This document shows, one piece after another, positions 30,243-41,672 of a stretch of DNA of 64,000 nt. This DNA comes from Actinernus sp. WN-2022 (lineage: Eukaryota; Cnidaria; Anthozoa; Actiniaria; Actinernidae). The position numbers and the translations under genes are program-made. Each line of letters begins with the position of its first letter. Positions within the stretch are counted from its first letter, which is position 1. The notes under the pieces were generated by a model that saw only the letters and a list, made by a program, of their open reading frames with translations, was not told where the DNA came from and ran no database searches. The DNA is taken from positions 11,306,269 through 11,370,268 of the forward strand of contig JAOWCC010000655.1 in the NCBI GenBank assembly GCA_030867875.1, read 5' to 3'.

Positions 30243-31260
30243 CCCTTTCACCACCGGAAGCGTTTGGGCTGAATTGGTGAAATTCAGAGTGCTAACTCAA
30301 CCCTCCCCCCTCAGTTCCAGTTTGGCTTGCCCAGGGTAGTTAAATACTGCTGACTTTTTAAACCAAGGGCTCAAACTTTCCCCATGATGCCATTCGGCAG
30401 AATTCTACGGACTCGTCGGCGGTAAGTATGCTTTCTTCTGTAGGATTTCCAATGAAATGTGCTCTAATTTTGGACAAATAAGCCACTGTCAGAGAGCTTG
30501 AAGACATCATTAAGTCTGATGACGGCTGAAAAGTACTTGGTTTGCTTTTAGTAGGCCTTGTGAGGGGTTTCATAGGGTTTTTCTTTTGTGTTTGTGCTTT
30601 GGGACACATGAAATAATTCTTCACTGAAACCTTTGAAATTCTGCAGTTGGTTGTCTTTTTCCCCTGCTCAACCTATTAGGGTGTGTTTTTGTCACTTTAA
30701 AGCAACGGCTGGAGTCCAAATCACCGCTCTTGGTTGTAGGGGTAAAAGACTTATAAAAAAATCCTACAGGAGTCCCAGAGGGGGGGTCCCCTTGTGATTT
30801 TTTTGCTGATTACCCAGCATGCAATTGGAGTTGGGGAGCAGGAAAACATGGTGGAGAGAAGTGCAGCATTAAGAATAGCACGCTTCACAGTCGTTTGGTG
30901 GATTTTATGCAAACAAACCTGCTGGTTGGAAAGATTAAACAAGGTACTGTAATGACTGAGTGGTTATTTTGTGTTTGCTTTTGATTTCAAGTGCAAATGG
31001 GAAGGTTTTCTTGAGCCGATTTTCAGCTCCTCAAAATTCACGAAAATCGAAGAAACGAACAGCGATCTCCAAAACAAATGCGTTTTTCTCCAAAGTGGGA
31101 GAGTCAAGCGATCCCTGTTATAGCTCTGACTTTGAAGTTATTCATCCCTTGAAATAGTATCGCAACATCGTATCTCCAGCATGTCTAGGTTTGATGTAAT
31201 AATTTTTCCCAGGTACATGCTTCATATTCGCCGCTTTTCCGGCCTGTAGTGGTGAAAGGG
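30243..31260. mobile_element. piggyBac-like element A with TTAA duplication
   Basis: TTAA at 30239-30242 and 31261-31264. Ends CCCTTTCACCACCGGAAGCG and (minus strand) CCCTTTCACCACTACAGGCC are inverted, and start with CCC as in piggyBac. Inside are the minus frame 30358-30624, shared with element B at 40 kb, and a plus frame at 30960-31157 (RFSAPQNSRKSKKRTA) of unknown nature. No transposase. Confidence 0.8.
30358..30624 (-). CDS. ORF shared by the two piggyBac-like elements (copy A), function unknown
   Basis: 88 residues, lacking any recognised domain. About 70 residues align with the frame at 40278-40577 with roughly nine differences (shared blocks RPTKSKPSTFQPSSDL, SSSSLTVAYLSKIRAHFIG, ESVEFCRMAS, KFEPLV). 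Serine-rich. It may be an exon captured by the element, or the remains of an element protein. Confidence 0.4.
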   Translation of the reverse strand: MKNYFMCPKAQTQKKNPMKPLTRPTKSKPSTFQPSSDLMMSSSSLTVAYLSKIRAHFIGNPTEESILTADESVEFCRMASWGKFEPLV

Positions 31261-31428
31261 TTAAAGTGTCTATCAAATGAAATTTTTTTTTTTACAGTAT
31301 TGAAGGAAAATTACATAACTTTACACAAAAATTGATGTAAAAAAAGATTTCAAATGGAAAAATATTTTTTCCTGACCCAAAATAACCACCTTTTGTGCGA
31401 CAGATTCTAAGGGGTCTGGAACACAATT

Positions 31429-31503
31429 GTGACATAAATACCTTTGCAGTCGCTTTTGTTTAGAGTTTGAAAACAAAAGCGTGTGCAAAGGTATTTACGT
31501 CAC
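31429..31503. repeat. 75-bp hairpin
   Basis: GTGACATAAATACCTTTGCA is mirrored by TGCAAAGGTATTTACGTCAC, with further pairing CGCTTTTGTTT / AAACAAAAGCG around a short loop. MITE-like; no duplication identified. Confidence 0.65.
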
Positions 31504-31927
31504 AGGCCTAATTTACATGCTTCTGACCGAGCGGAATTTGTCGCATGAATTTTGCATGTTCGACTGAGCTTTTGCAGTTTTGGAGGGTAAGATATTCAGT
31601 TCTAACAACAGAAGCCAATAACTTAAACGTTGTTTCATAAAATTAAGTGAAAACAATGTTCGTTTCATAGTTCTTTTCTGGAGCAACTAAATGCCACCAC
31701 ACATGGGATCTCCATTCCACCACAAAGCTTTATATAATTGCAGTGTTGTCGTCAGCCTGTTACTTCGATGGTTATACATAGTTCATCCACGAGCAAGAAA
31801 ATACCACGCTATCCTCGAGTATTTGTGCGGTAAATGGCCCACTGTGTCGTCACTGTTCAAAACTTTCACAGCAAATTAGTCGAACTGATCTCAAAAGTTT
31901 CAGCTTTCTTTAGGATATATTATAATA

Positions 31928-32070
31928 AACAAGACGCCCGCTGGGCGTTTACTCGGGCTGTCACTTTTAGGTACGAGGCCAACTGTTTCTAAAATAAATT
32001 CTGCCAAAAAAGGACGACTTCGTGAAAATCATTAAAAATTAAAGGCACTTGTACGAGATTGGTAGTGTTA
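31928..32070. repeat. Retroposon-tail-like repeat, solo partial copy
   Basis: AACAAGACGCCCGCTGGGCG followed by TTTACTCGGGCTGTCAC and about 110 bp more matches the starts of the two 994-bp units at 34231 and 35225. Read on the minus strand it ends GGGCGTCTTGTT, and at the other copies it is followed by ATT-rich tracts, as at a retroposon 3' end. Confidence 0.6.
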
Positions 32071-32524
32071 TTAGCAAAACCTGTTTGTAAATGCTATTTT
32101 CCACCTTCTTACAATTCTCAAACTCCAAAGGTGGTCACGGTCACTTACAGGAGCTTCTAATTGCAAAGTTTTACTAATAATTAAAACCAGGTTGCATAAG
32201 GGTGGTCGCTGAAGGGACTGGTCAGAAATTAGCAGGGGAAGGGGTTGTGAAAGGGGGAGGATCATATTGTTTTGAATCCCCAAAACTGGATGGTCATAAA
32301 TATTGGGCAACTGAAAAAGGATTGGTTATAGGGGAGAAAGGGTCAACAAATTTCATACTAATACATACTATACATTTTTAGACTTTTTTATCTCCACCCC
32401 ACCCCCTTTGCACCTCCCCTGCTAATTGTTGACCAGTCCCTAATGTTTAATAAAATATTGTGTGCATTGAAAATTAACTTTATTTAATGAGGGTAACACC
32501 AACTAGTACACACATAGAAATGCG

Positions 32525-32591
32525 TAGCCTCCACCACAGTCGTTTTTAGGGGCTAGTTATGAGCCCCTAAAAACGACTGCGGGGGAGGCTA
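32525..32591. repeat. 67-bp hairpin (TAGCCTCC..GGAGGCTA)
   Basis: TAGCCTCC, ACAGTCGTTTTTAGGGGCT and its mirror AGCCCCTAAAAACGACTG, then GGAGGCTA, around a TAGTTATG loop. A compact near-perfect hairpin of MITE type. Confidence 0.7.
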
Positions 32592-34230
32592 AGAAATGCG
32601 TGGAACATGATTTAGATTAATATCAATTAAAATATGTCACTAATGAAGCTAAATATTGTCTGTTCAAGAGTGTAATAATAATATCAGTATACAAGTGAAA
32701 GCATATAAATTATATATCAGTTCAATTGGTTATCTGAAAACATAAATACTTCTTTGTCTTCTTTCTTCAGTATTTCAAGTTGACTTTTCAACATATTTTT
32801 CAGGGCAACAGTGTTCGCTTGGTAAATAAATCTCCACACCCAATTCTATTTATGATTGTTCTAATCAGTTCCAGTATCTGTGTATAGCTCTACCAATTCC
32901 AAACCTGCCCTTCCCCAAGGGTGGGGGGCATAAGTGGGGCATTTGACTGAGTGTTTGTCCCAGGGGTGAGACATTTTGGAGCAAACAAAAGTTGGCAGGG
33001 TGAGGAATTCATTTGTAGAAAGAGTCAAAATAGTGAATTTGATAAGAGATTTGCACCCGTACCAAAGCCCCACCATGGAGCACTTGACTCCACAGTGGGG
33101 CATTTGATGCTCTACAAATATCCGGGGGGGGGTCTATCAATTCCAAACCTGCCCCTCTTCCCGCCATAACTTATATAATTGTACTCTCCAGTATGGCTTT
33201 ACACAACGAATTCTGCTCTTCTTTTGACAGTTTCACATTCAATTCAATTTTAATTCGGTATTCTCGGTTTGTAAGTCATATCCAGTTCTGTTTATGGGTA
33301 TAATTCGTAGTAAATTCGAATGCCTCTGTATCTTCCGAGTTCTGTAATTGTTTTGACGATCGATTTTAACTTTTTTCCTTCTTGGTCTCTATAAAGTCAC
33401 ATACAGTTCAACTTACGGACAATTTCATTTCCAGTTCGAATTACAGTCACCATTACACTTAATTTAAAAGTGGGGAACAAGTAAGATTTGCATATATATA
33501 AACACATAATTTCAACCTCACCAGTTCTGATTTCCGTTCGCGTTCAAAGCCAAGGGTCAATCACTGTTCACTTCCAGCTTTTCCGACTCTTGAATTGAAG
33601 TCTTCGCAAAGTTCGGCATTGTTTGACTGGTTTAGTCAAGACTTCCCAGTTGTGTAATCTCAAGAGTATTTCATTTTCAAGAGAGGATCGACTTCGCAGT
33701 AAACAATTACAGCCAACATTGCAAACAATCAATCCCTCACTGATTTGACCTCCTCACAGTGTGTGATGGTAATGAAGAGCATTTCAACAATATCAAGGCA
33801 ACACTGCAATCGTATGGCACTTAGATGCAGCAGTACAGGCATTTTCTTTCAGTTTCCGTGGATTATTGGACCAAAACCATCGACAATCCTCCGGCCGGCA
33901 AGACTAGCTTACTGTGCGATATTTGGATCGCCACATCCCTTTCGTAAATGTGAGAATTTTCCATCGAAAGCCCCTAAAAGTCCTGTCAGCCCTAGAATAA
34001 CGGAACATCTTGGTATTTCATTCGAAGAAACCTTTAGTTTCAGCAAAATAAAGGTTAAGAATGGCCCCGAATCTTCGCTCCGTTGCTTCGCACACTATAC
34101 AGATCAAAACCAGGATCGGGCAGGTGTCAATCTGATTGGTTGATCCTGTCACGTGTTGGGATCGAACAATGGGCTCCTGTGTAATCTGATTGGTTGCTGG
34201 CGCATTTCAGCGACACAAAAAATAATAAGA
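32592..34230. other. Unassigned intergenic DNA
   Basis: No gene supported. Dispersed imperfect CAGTTCT/CAGTTCG words occur at 33240-33560. The longest frame (33745-34143, plus, 132 codons) has no recognisable domain, no splice support and passes into the repeat beginning near 34140. Confidence 0.4.
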
Positions 34231-36199
34231 ACAAGACGCCCGCTGGGCGTTTACTCGGGCTGTCACTTTTAGGTATGAGGCCAACTGTTTCTAAAATAAA
34301 TTCTGCCAAAAAAGGACCACTTCGTGAAAATCATTAAAAATTAAAGGCACTTGTACGAGATTGGTAGTTGAAATACAGTGTACTTTGTTGAAAGTAATCC
34401 CAACGAACACTCTTCTTCCCCGCCGAACCACAGACAATGATGGACTTCGGCCGCAAAGCTAAACAACACGAAACTCGTCCGCTTTGATTTTGTTTCAGTA
34501 GAGCCATTTCCTCCGTTTATCAGCTGTAACACAAGCTGCTGGGACGTTTAGGGTTTCGAGTCCTTCATCAGTGCAATTAGGGAAGAGATATAAACTACAA
34601 TAAATACTTTCCGAGACAAACAGACTTGACTGTATACGCGGCGTGATGGCGATAATTTCACAAGTTCACTTGCGCTCGCGACGAGTTGAGCCATTTGAAA
34701 ATTCAAGGACCCTGGAACTAACTGAGAAGGCGGCTGTATTTCAGGCTAGTTATCAAACTCAATGCAATGAGGCCTAGGTTTCTTCAGTTTTCCCCATATT
34801 AACAGACATGTAACAGTATATTAATGTCTCTCAATCTAGTAGAAAGACTCTCTAAGCTGTGTAGTTGACCTGACAGTTCAGTTACCCATTGGCAGACGGT
34901 GGTATTGCCTAATTTTACGGCCGGGAATAGATTTCTGACAATGACTCATAGAAATCGATATCTCCTTGTCTCGCCTTGTCTGAGAGCTTTGACCTTTGTT
35001 ATCTGAGCGCGCCTGACGAAATCTACCCTGAGATTATAATTCGATACCTTTTATATCTAAACGTGTTTAGAAACACTTAAGCTGAGATTGTATTTCGCTC
35101 CTGTGTATCGCAAAGAAAGAGATCGATTGACGCGAACGCATAGCGCAATGTGTCACGTGACCAGTGCAACAATCTGATTGGTTGCCGAGGCAAATCAGCG
35201 ACACAAAAAATAAAAATAATAATAACAAGACGCCCGCTGGGCGTTTACTCGGGCTGTCACTTTTAGGTATGAGGCCAACTGTTTCTAAAATAAATTCTGC
35301 CAAAAAAGGACCACTTCGTGAAAATCATTAAAAATTAAAGGCACTTGTACGAGATTGGTAGTTGAAATACAGTGTACTTTGTTGAAAGTAATCCCAACGA
35401 ACACTCTTCTTCCCCGCCGAACCACAGACAATGATGGACTTCGGCCGCAAAGCTAAACAACACGAAACTCGTCCGCTTTGATTTTGTTTCAGTAGAGCCA
35501 TTTCCTCCGTTTATCAGCTGTAACACAAGCTGCTGGGACGTTTAGGGTTTCGAGTCCTTCATCAGTGCAATTAGGGAAGAGATATAAACTACAATAAATA
35601 CTTTCCGAGACAAACAGACTTGACTGTATACGCGGCGTGATGGCGATAATTTCACAAGTTCACTTGCGCTCGCGACGAGTTGAGCCATTTGAAAATTCAA
35701 GGACCCTGGAACTAACTGAGAAGGCGGCTGTATTTCAGGCTAGTTATCAAACTCAATGCAATGAGGGTTTCTTCAGTTTTCCCCATATTAACAGACATGT
35801 AACAGTATATTAATGTCTCTCAATCTAGTAGAAAGACTCTCTAAGCTGTGTAGTTGACCTGACAGTTCAGTTACCCATTGGCAGACGGTGGTATTGCCTA
35901 ATTTTACGGCCGGGAATAGATTTCTGACAATGACTCAGAAATCGATATCTCCTTGTCTCGCCTTGTCTGAGAGCTTTGACCTTTGTTATCTGAGCGCGCC
36001 TGACGAAATCTACCCTGAGATTATAATTCGATACCTTTTATATCTAAACGTGTTTAGAAACACTTAAGCTGAGATTGTATTTCGCTCCTGTGTATCGCAA
36101 AGAAAGAGATCGATTGACGCGAACGCATAGCGCAATGTGTCACGTGACCAGTGCAACAATCTGATTGGTTGCCGAGGCAAATCAGCGACACAAAAAATA
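34231..36199. repeat. Tandem duplication of a ~994-bp unit
   Basis: Copy 1 is 34231-35213 and copy 2 35225-36199, offset 994 bp. They are nearly identical over the whole length. I see two small indels (near 34767 CCTAG present/absent and near 34948 AT present/absent). Both start AACAAGACGCCCGCTGGGCG and end in CAGCGACACAAAAAATA followed by A/T-rich trinucleotides. The same 63-codon minus frame appears in both (34341-34532 and 35335-35526) without a recognised domain. Confidence 0.9.
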
Positions 36200-36360
36200 A
36201 TAAACGGCTTGCATTTTAAGACTCGTGCCGGCCGAAGGCCTGGCCCGAGTAATAAACGGCTTGCATTTTAAGACTCGTGCCGGCCGAAGGCCTGGCCCGA
36301 GTAATAATAATAAACCGCTTGCATTTTCTGACTCGTGCCGGCCTAAAGGCCCGGCCCGAG
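36199..36360. repeat. 52-bp units with GC hairpin and (AAT)n spacers, three copies
   Basis: AATAAACGGCTTGCATTTTA plus GACTCGTGCCGGCCGAAGGC and CTGGCCCGAGT, at 36199, 36251 and 36303. The third is diverged (CCTAAAGGCCC) with extra AAT. GCCGGCC-GAA-GGCCTGGC forms a stem-loop. Hairpin plus trinucleotide spacer resembles retroposon 3' tails inserted side by side. Confidence 0.75.
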
Positions 36361-36852
36361 TAATAATATTGTTGGAGAACACAAATAAACCAAAATAAAC
36401 GTACAAGGAGAATTTATACATGCAACTACAGTGTCAAATTCACAGACTGTAATGTCCGTAACACTTCCTGTAATGTCCGTAACGCTATACTTTTGCAGTA
36501 GCAACACAATCAACTAAACCTTTTGGAAATTTATCACTGTAGAACAAAACTTTGACCACTAGCCCATTCACAAAAAATACTTGTTCTCTTAAGACTTCTC
36601 AAAATTCACAGGAATCTGGCTTTTAAAGATGTGAACAAAAAGTCTGGTTGTTTTAGTTGTAATGTCCGTAACGCATCTTCAAGTCAATGGCACAAATACC
36701 TTAATATCTGCACTCTTTTTTCTTTCCTGCCAATTAAGGGAGGGAACTCCCAAGATATAATGTATTAAACAAAAAACAGCAAAATCATGCATGTCCTGGG
36801 CAGTGCAGCAATTATAAGTAGAAAAAGTATGTCTGAGTGTAATGTCCGTAAC

Positions 36853-39330
36853 GGTGGAATGGGCCTTATAGCATTCTCCGATTGGCAGTTGTTTACTGAT
36901 AGGGAGGGGGGTAAGTAGTAATGTGAACGTCAGTTTCTCACCCATCGAAAGGCGAGAAAGTTTATGATATGGTTGTTTCTTAAGTAATTTAACGATGGTA
37001 TTTATGACTGTTGAATAACCCGGCTTGACAATGGCATATATCACTGGGATGGTGACTTGTACCCTGGTCACAGGTTTTCTCCATTCAGCTCATAGAAAGG
37101 CTAGAGATTGAGACCTCATCCTAACCTTTAATGGTTGAGCATTAATATAACGATGCATATCCAAGGGAGGAGTGGGTGGGTAGTTTCCCAGAAACCGGGA
37201 TCATGTAATGTGAGTGCATACCCTTGCGAGCGTGTCCGATAACTTATGCGTCAGTTACTAAAGTTTGAAAATAATACATTTGGAGAGAGAAAAAAGAGAT
37301 GGGGTAGGGGGTGGGGAGGAGAGGAAGAGAGAGCCTGCCAGCAAGCCATGGTTATTTTGATAACTCTCGGCCTCAGAAGGCTGCGTAAATTGTTATTAGC
37401 TAAAATGCGTGATTGACAGAAATCATTAAATTGTATTCATGCATGGCATGCGATAAGAGCAGAAACCAATTAATATGGCGACAAACAACCGAGAATTCCC
37501 TCAGCGATGAATTTAAAGTAAGAACAGGAGAGAGATCTCTTGTCTGGAAGAGATGTTCTACATGTACATGTAGCTGTAATCCCAACTGGGTTTGGAAAAT
37601 GTAGGATATTCCAAGCCTTCACTAGTGTTAAAGTGCCACTATGATCAAATTTTGGCATATGAATGTTTTCTCATATTCATAAAGTAGAGTTGCTATATTA
37701 TTACCAGTTCAAACCGTTTTTTCAATGCGACGACGGGAAGACTTATTTTTTGGACTCCGAATCTTGAATTTTACGTCTGCCATTACTCGAACGTGTTCCT
37801 GTTGGTGAGGAATGCCTAGTCAAGCGTAAGTGATGTCAAACTCTCTCAACACAACAACACGTGGGGATACTTTTCTCATACAAACCTTCGTGCGAACTAT
37901 ATGTAGCAAGAAAGTGTACCATTTTTCCGCAAAGAAAAGTTTTGAATAGAAATATGCCTTTCCAGGTTGTGCATTGTACAGGACTGTAGCAATTTAATGA
38001 ACCACAAAAGCTGGCATTTCGCTACATTCAAGCCTTCTAGTTGTCAGTACCCGCCGTACGAGCAGCCATGTGATAATGAGTGAATAAGGTTTGTAATTAT
38101 CTTCAAGCCTCAAGGATGGTTTGTGTATGTTTTGGTCGTTTTGAGGACAGAAGCTTCTCCAGAATTGTTTGTGTCACATGCAATAGCCGGTAAGATCGTA
38201 CCAGAGACGGTCCACTATAACAGTTCGGAAGAAGGCCAAAACAACCGAACCAACTGACAGAATGTCATAAATTAACCGAAAAATAAGCTGAGAACATATT
38301 ATAGTTTGCTGAGAACATAGTTTGTCATATTGCTGTCTAATCCCCCTAATCTCCCGCTCGCTGCACTCCGATACTCCAGAGCTGCAACGCAGGCTATTGG
38401 AGACAGACAAGCAGCATTCTTGATTTCGAGCAGTTTATGAAAAGTCTGTTCAATTTCAACTAGAAGAATATAAACTTAAGGGGAACAACGAGAGAGATGT
38501 GCTAAAGATTTGCTTCATACTAATTAAGTTGGCCGTAAACAGCAGGTAAACATTCAAACCCGACCTGGTCCCAGAGCTGAAGTTTTCTCCAGTTGCTCAG
38601 AGAACAGAACATATCATTTTCCCAGCTGTTGATTTGCTCCAACTCTGCCAGAGGTCAAAAACTTAATAATTTTGCATGGAGGAATGAGTAAAAGTGAATC
38701 TCATCTAGACTGAGCTTGCAAAGTGGAATCTAAAACAGTATTGTAGAATAAGTAGGGTCCATATGAAAGCCTGAAGAAGATCATCTGTGAATATCTTTGG
38801 GGCAATTAGAGCAGAAATGAAACATTTTGAAGTGCTTGTTGGTGTTGAAGAAATCGTTTCCATTCTGCAACGCACATATTCAAAATATTTCCTTTCTACT
38901 CCCTGGTTTAGTATTATTTTACAACTACAACTTCCTACTACCCCAAGACCAAAACACAACATGGAAGTTGTGTTGTGATTGGTGCCTGTTAATTAATCTT
39001 GTGATGTTAATTGACACCTATCGTTAGCATGATATTGAGATTTGTGCCGACCACTACTAGAAGTTCTCTCTACCTTCTCTCTTTGCCACTTTGCAGATCT
39101 CTAAGAAATGGAGAAAACCTCTGGAACCAGGGTAGTCCATTTGTGGTTTCATTATTTCCCATTACTGGGATTTTAGCAATTCATAGAGCATCAATGTTTA
39201 ATGTTTAGTATCTAAAAACACTTCATGAAGCAAAAACAATGGAAATCACTGAGCAAGAAGCAACCTTTAAAGTGCGTATAACCCTTCTTGCGATTCTTAT
39301 ACATGTAGCTACATTTGTATGAACCTCTGA
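36853..39330. other. Unassigned intergenic DNA
   Basis: No gene supported. Fragments of the CTCTGG/ACCAGG repeat occur near 37067, 38570 and 39100. Around 37953 a plus-strand stretch starting MPFQVVHC is followed by CSNLMNHKSWHFATF after a frame change, weakly recalling a THAP finger; it is too broken to call. Confidence 0.4.
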
Positions 39331-39338
39331 AAAGTTTT

Positions 39339-39412
39339 GAGTACTTGAGTAAGGCCCACCCTCTACCAACTGAGCTAACATGAACTTGACACAATTGCAT
39401 GGACAAATCACA
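39339..39412 (-). repeat. tRNA-derived (SINE-like) fragment
   Basis: On the minus strand TTAGCTCAGTTGGTAGAG is a canonical D-arm/A-box, but the anticodon arm cannot be drawn and the B-box is weak. It is best read as the head of a tRNA-derived SINE. Confidence 0.5.
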
Positions 39413-39562
39413 TATTCTTATATCTTACCTATTGTTATTCTAATAAAGAATCACTACATTTTGGCAAGCACTTAGAGACTTGAGCTGGATCTGTGGCTAT
39501 TAAATATTGAACCAGTTTGATACTGTAAATGATCAGTGAAGTGACCCATTTCTAAATGTGTA

Positions 39563-39772
39563 GTTCCAGAAAATATCCATATATCCATACACTCCCCCTC
39601 CCCCCCCCACACACACACCACGGAAGGGAATGGAAATTCCAGATGGGTGGGGGGTCAGAGGGACCACAAAATTACAGAGTTTGTATGGGAGAAAATTGGA
39701 AATTCCAGAGGGGAGGGGGGGATCAAAGTACAAATACCTTCCGTGGGGAGGGGGGTATGGATATTTTCTAAA
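39563..39772. mobile_element. 210-bp TIR element with C/G-rich subterminal runs
   Basis: TCCAGAAAATATCCATA at the left faces TATGGATATTTTCTAAAA at the right. Inside these lie CCCCCTCCCCCCC and GGGGAGGGGGG runs, and a CACGGAAGG / CCTTCCGTGG pair. Frames on either strand across it are repeat artefacts. Confidence 0.7.
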
Positions 39773-40064
39773 ATTGAAGATTTTGGAATTGAAATGAAAA
39801 CAAATGCATAGACTGATCATCTGTGCCTCTGCTAATGGAATCTTGGGGTGATTTGATAAAGTTCAGAGTGATTATCAAGTCTTCGAATTCATGTGATCAG
39901 TTGACTAGCTACAAGTATAAAAGTTTGAATCAATGACAATGAATGAAAATGGAACCAAAAATTCACATTCATCTCGCTGAAACAACTGGCCAGGAACAAC
40001 TGACATTATACAAGGACAAAATTACATCAAAGTAAGCCAAGTTTACTTTTAGATTTTTATTTAA

Positions 40065-40692
40065 CCCTTTGGAACCCAGACGCATTTGACTCAATTGGTG
40101 AAATGCAGAGTGCTAACTCAACCCTCCCCCCTCAGTTCCAGTTTGGCTAGCCCGAGCTAGTTAAATACTGCTGACTTTTTAAACCAAGGGCTCAAACTTT
40201 CCCCATGATGCTATTCGGCAGAATTCTACGGACTCGGCAGCGGTGAGTATGGTTTCTTCTGTAGGTTTTCCAATGAAATGTGCTCTAATTTTGGACAAAT
40301 AAGCCACTGTAAGAGAGCTAATTTCATGTGTCTCAAAGCAGAAACACAACAGAAAAATCCTGTGAAACCCCCCACAAGGCCTACTAAAAGCAAACCAAGT
40401 ACTTTTCAGCCGTCATCAGACTTAATAATGTCCTCTAGCTCTCTTACAGTGGCTTATTTGTCCAAAATTAGAGCACATTTCATTGGAAAATCTACAGAAG
40501 AAACCATCCTCACCGCCGCAGAGTCCGTAGAATTCTGCCGAATGGCATCATTGGAAAAATTTGAGCCTTTGGTTTAAAAAGTCAGCAGTATTTCACTAGC
40601 CCGGGCTAGCCAAACTGGAACTGAGGGGGGAGGGTTGAGTTAGCACTCTGCATTTCACCCATTGAGCCCAAACAGGTCCGGGATTGAAAGGG
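40065..40692. mobile_element. piggyBac-like element B, palindromic, with TTAA duplication
   Basis: TTAA at 40061-40064 and 40693-40696. Arms of about 250 bp are inverted copies of one end of element A (shared CAGAGTGCTAACTCAACCCT, GTTCCAGTTTGGCTAGCCC, AGAATTCTACGGACTC). The central ~120 bp is single copy. It looks like an A-type element rearranged into a foldback. Confidence 0.82.
40278..40577 (+). CDS. ORF shared by the two piggyBac-like elements (copy B), function unknown
   Basis: 99 codons; the last ~70 correspond to the frame at 30358-30624 (RPTKSKPSTFQPSSDL, LTVAYLSKIRAHFIG, ESVEFCRMAS). The frame stays open in both copies despite about nine amino-acid differences. No known domain, and no evidence of expression from sequence alone. 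Confidence 0.4.
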   Translation: MCSNFGQISHCKRANFMCLKAETQQKNPVKPPTRPTKSKPSTFQPSSDLIMSSSSLTVAYLSKIRAHFIGKSTEETILTAAESVEFCRMASLEKFEPLV

Positions 40693-40696
40693 TTAA

Positions 40697-41660
40697 TTGT
40701 TTTGTTTTTAATCCAATGAAATCCTTGGAAAACTCGGTCGCATGTGGCCCGTTGCAATCAGGTAGTTGATTCAAAACTTGTTCAAGTTGCCTGAAGAAAA
40801 AACCCTTGCTTGTACTAATTTTAAGAACTGGAATTTCATTTCCAGCTGTGATAGTTGCATTCAGTTTTCTAGTTTTCGATTGTAGTTTATTCTTGGAGAT
40901 GTATAACAGTTAATAGCACTTGTCTTTAATAAAACAGCAAAGTGACACCTGTTTCATTGTTTGATTGTGCTTGCTGCATGCATGAACTGCCTGAAATCAA
41001 ACTTCGCTTTTTGCTAGTATTCAGTGTACCAGAAATTGACTTTTTTCACAGGTTATAGCTATTTTTCTCTCAGCTCTGGTCGATTATTAAGCCTTGCTTG
41101 GAGATTTGCCAGGCTGTTCTTTTATCTGCCAACCACAAATTACATACAGTAGGATTTTCAAATTTTCACTTGAGCTCAAACTCAAACAAGTAAACAAACT
41201 TGGTGCACTTGACTCTTGAGAGAACATCTGATTGTCTTTTTCAGTAACTGATTTCAGTCTTTTTCATTAAATTTCTTAGGTCATATTATTTATCAAATAA
41301 TAGCATGATTTGAAAGCGATATATTTATGCCAAATATCACTACAAAAATCTGTGTTTATGAATTAGCTTTGTTCTGTATACATCACAAATTGCTGTAAAC
41401 ACGAAGTCTTTATATATATGTGCATGTATACAAATGAAACGGGAAAATAAAAGGTTACAAAGGAGCCACATGTTCTGATTTATATGGACTAATGGTCTTT
41501 CCTGGACAAGTGGTCCTCACTTGTTCTTGGAAGTTATAAATTAGAAATAGCTGATCATCAGAAGTTTCTACATTGCCTTGTTCGCTTATATAATTAGCTG
41601 AACAATATTACAAACAAAGGAAATCGCTGTCTTAGCCAATCAGGTGCTGCTGATAAAATT
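40697..41660. other. Unassigned flank upstream of the helicase gene
   Basis: AT-rich DNA without a supported gene. If the helicase belongs to a transposon, one terminus should lie here or further left; no inverted end pairing with sequence beyond 49.8 kb was found by eye. Confidence 0.4.
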
Positions 41661-41672
41661 TTGTAGAATAGG

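Larger units (their letters stand above)
29684..36852. mobile_element. Candidate large DNA element bounded by inverted GTTACGGACATTAC motifs
   Basis: GTTACGGACATTAC occurs at 29684 (directly followed by its mirror, GTAATGTCTGTAAC), at 29863 (first base A) and at 29887. The reverse form GTAATGTCCGTAAC occurs at 36449, 36470, 36659 and 36839. All left copies point one way and all right copies the other, apart from the palindromic pair at the left end. The outermost ends both extend to CCGTTACGG. Multiple subterminal repeats are typical transposase-binding arrays. No transposase frame is seen, and most of the interior is other repeats, so this is either a non-autonomous element swollen by insertions or two related short elements. 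Confidence 0.5.

Noticed and set aside
33745..34143. 132-codon plus frame
   Set aside because: No domain, no promoter or splice evidence, and it ends in a repeat boundary.
37950..38080. THAP-like start (MPFQVVHC..CSNLMNHKSWHF)
   Set aside because: Needs a frame change after a dozen codons and lacks the later THAP landmarks.
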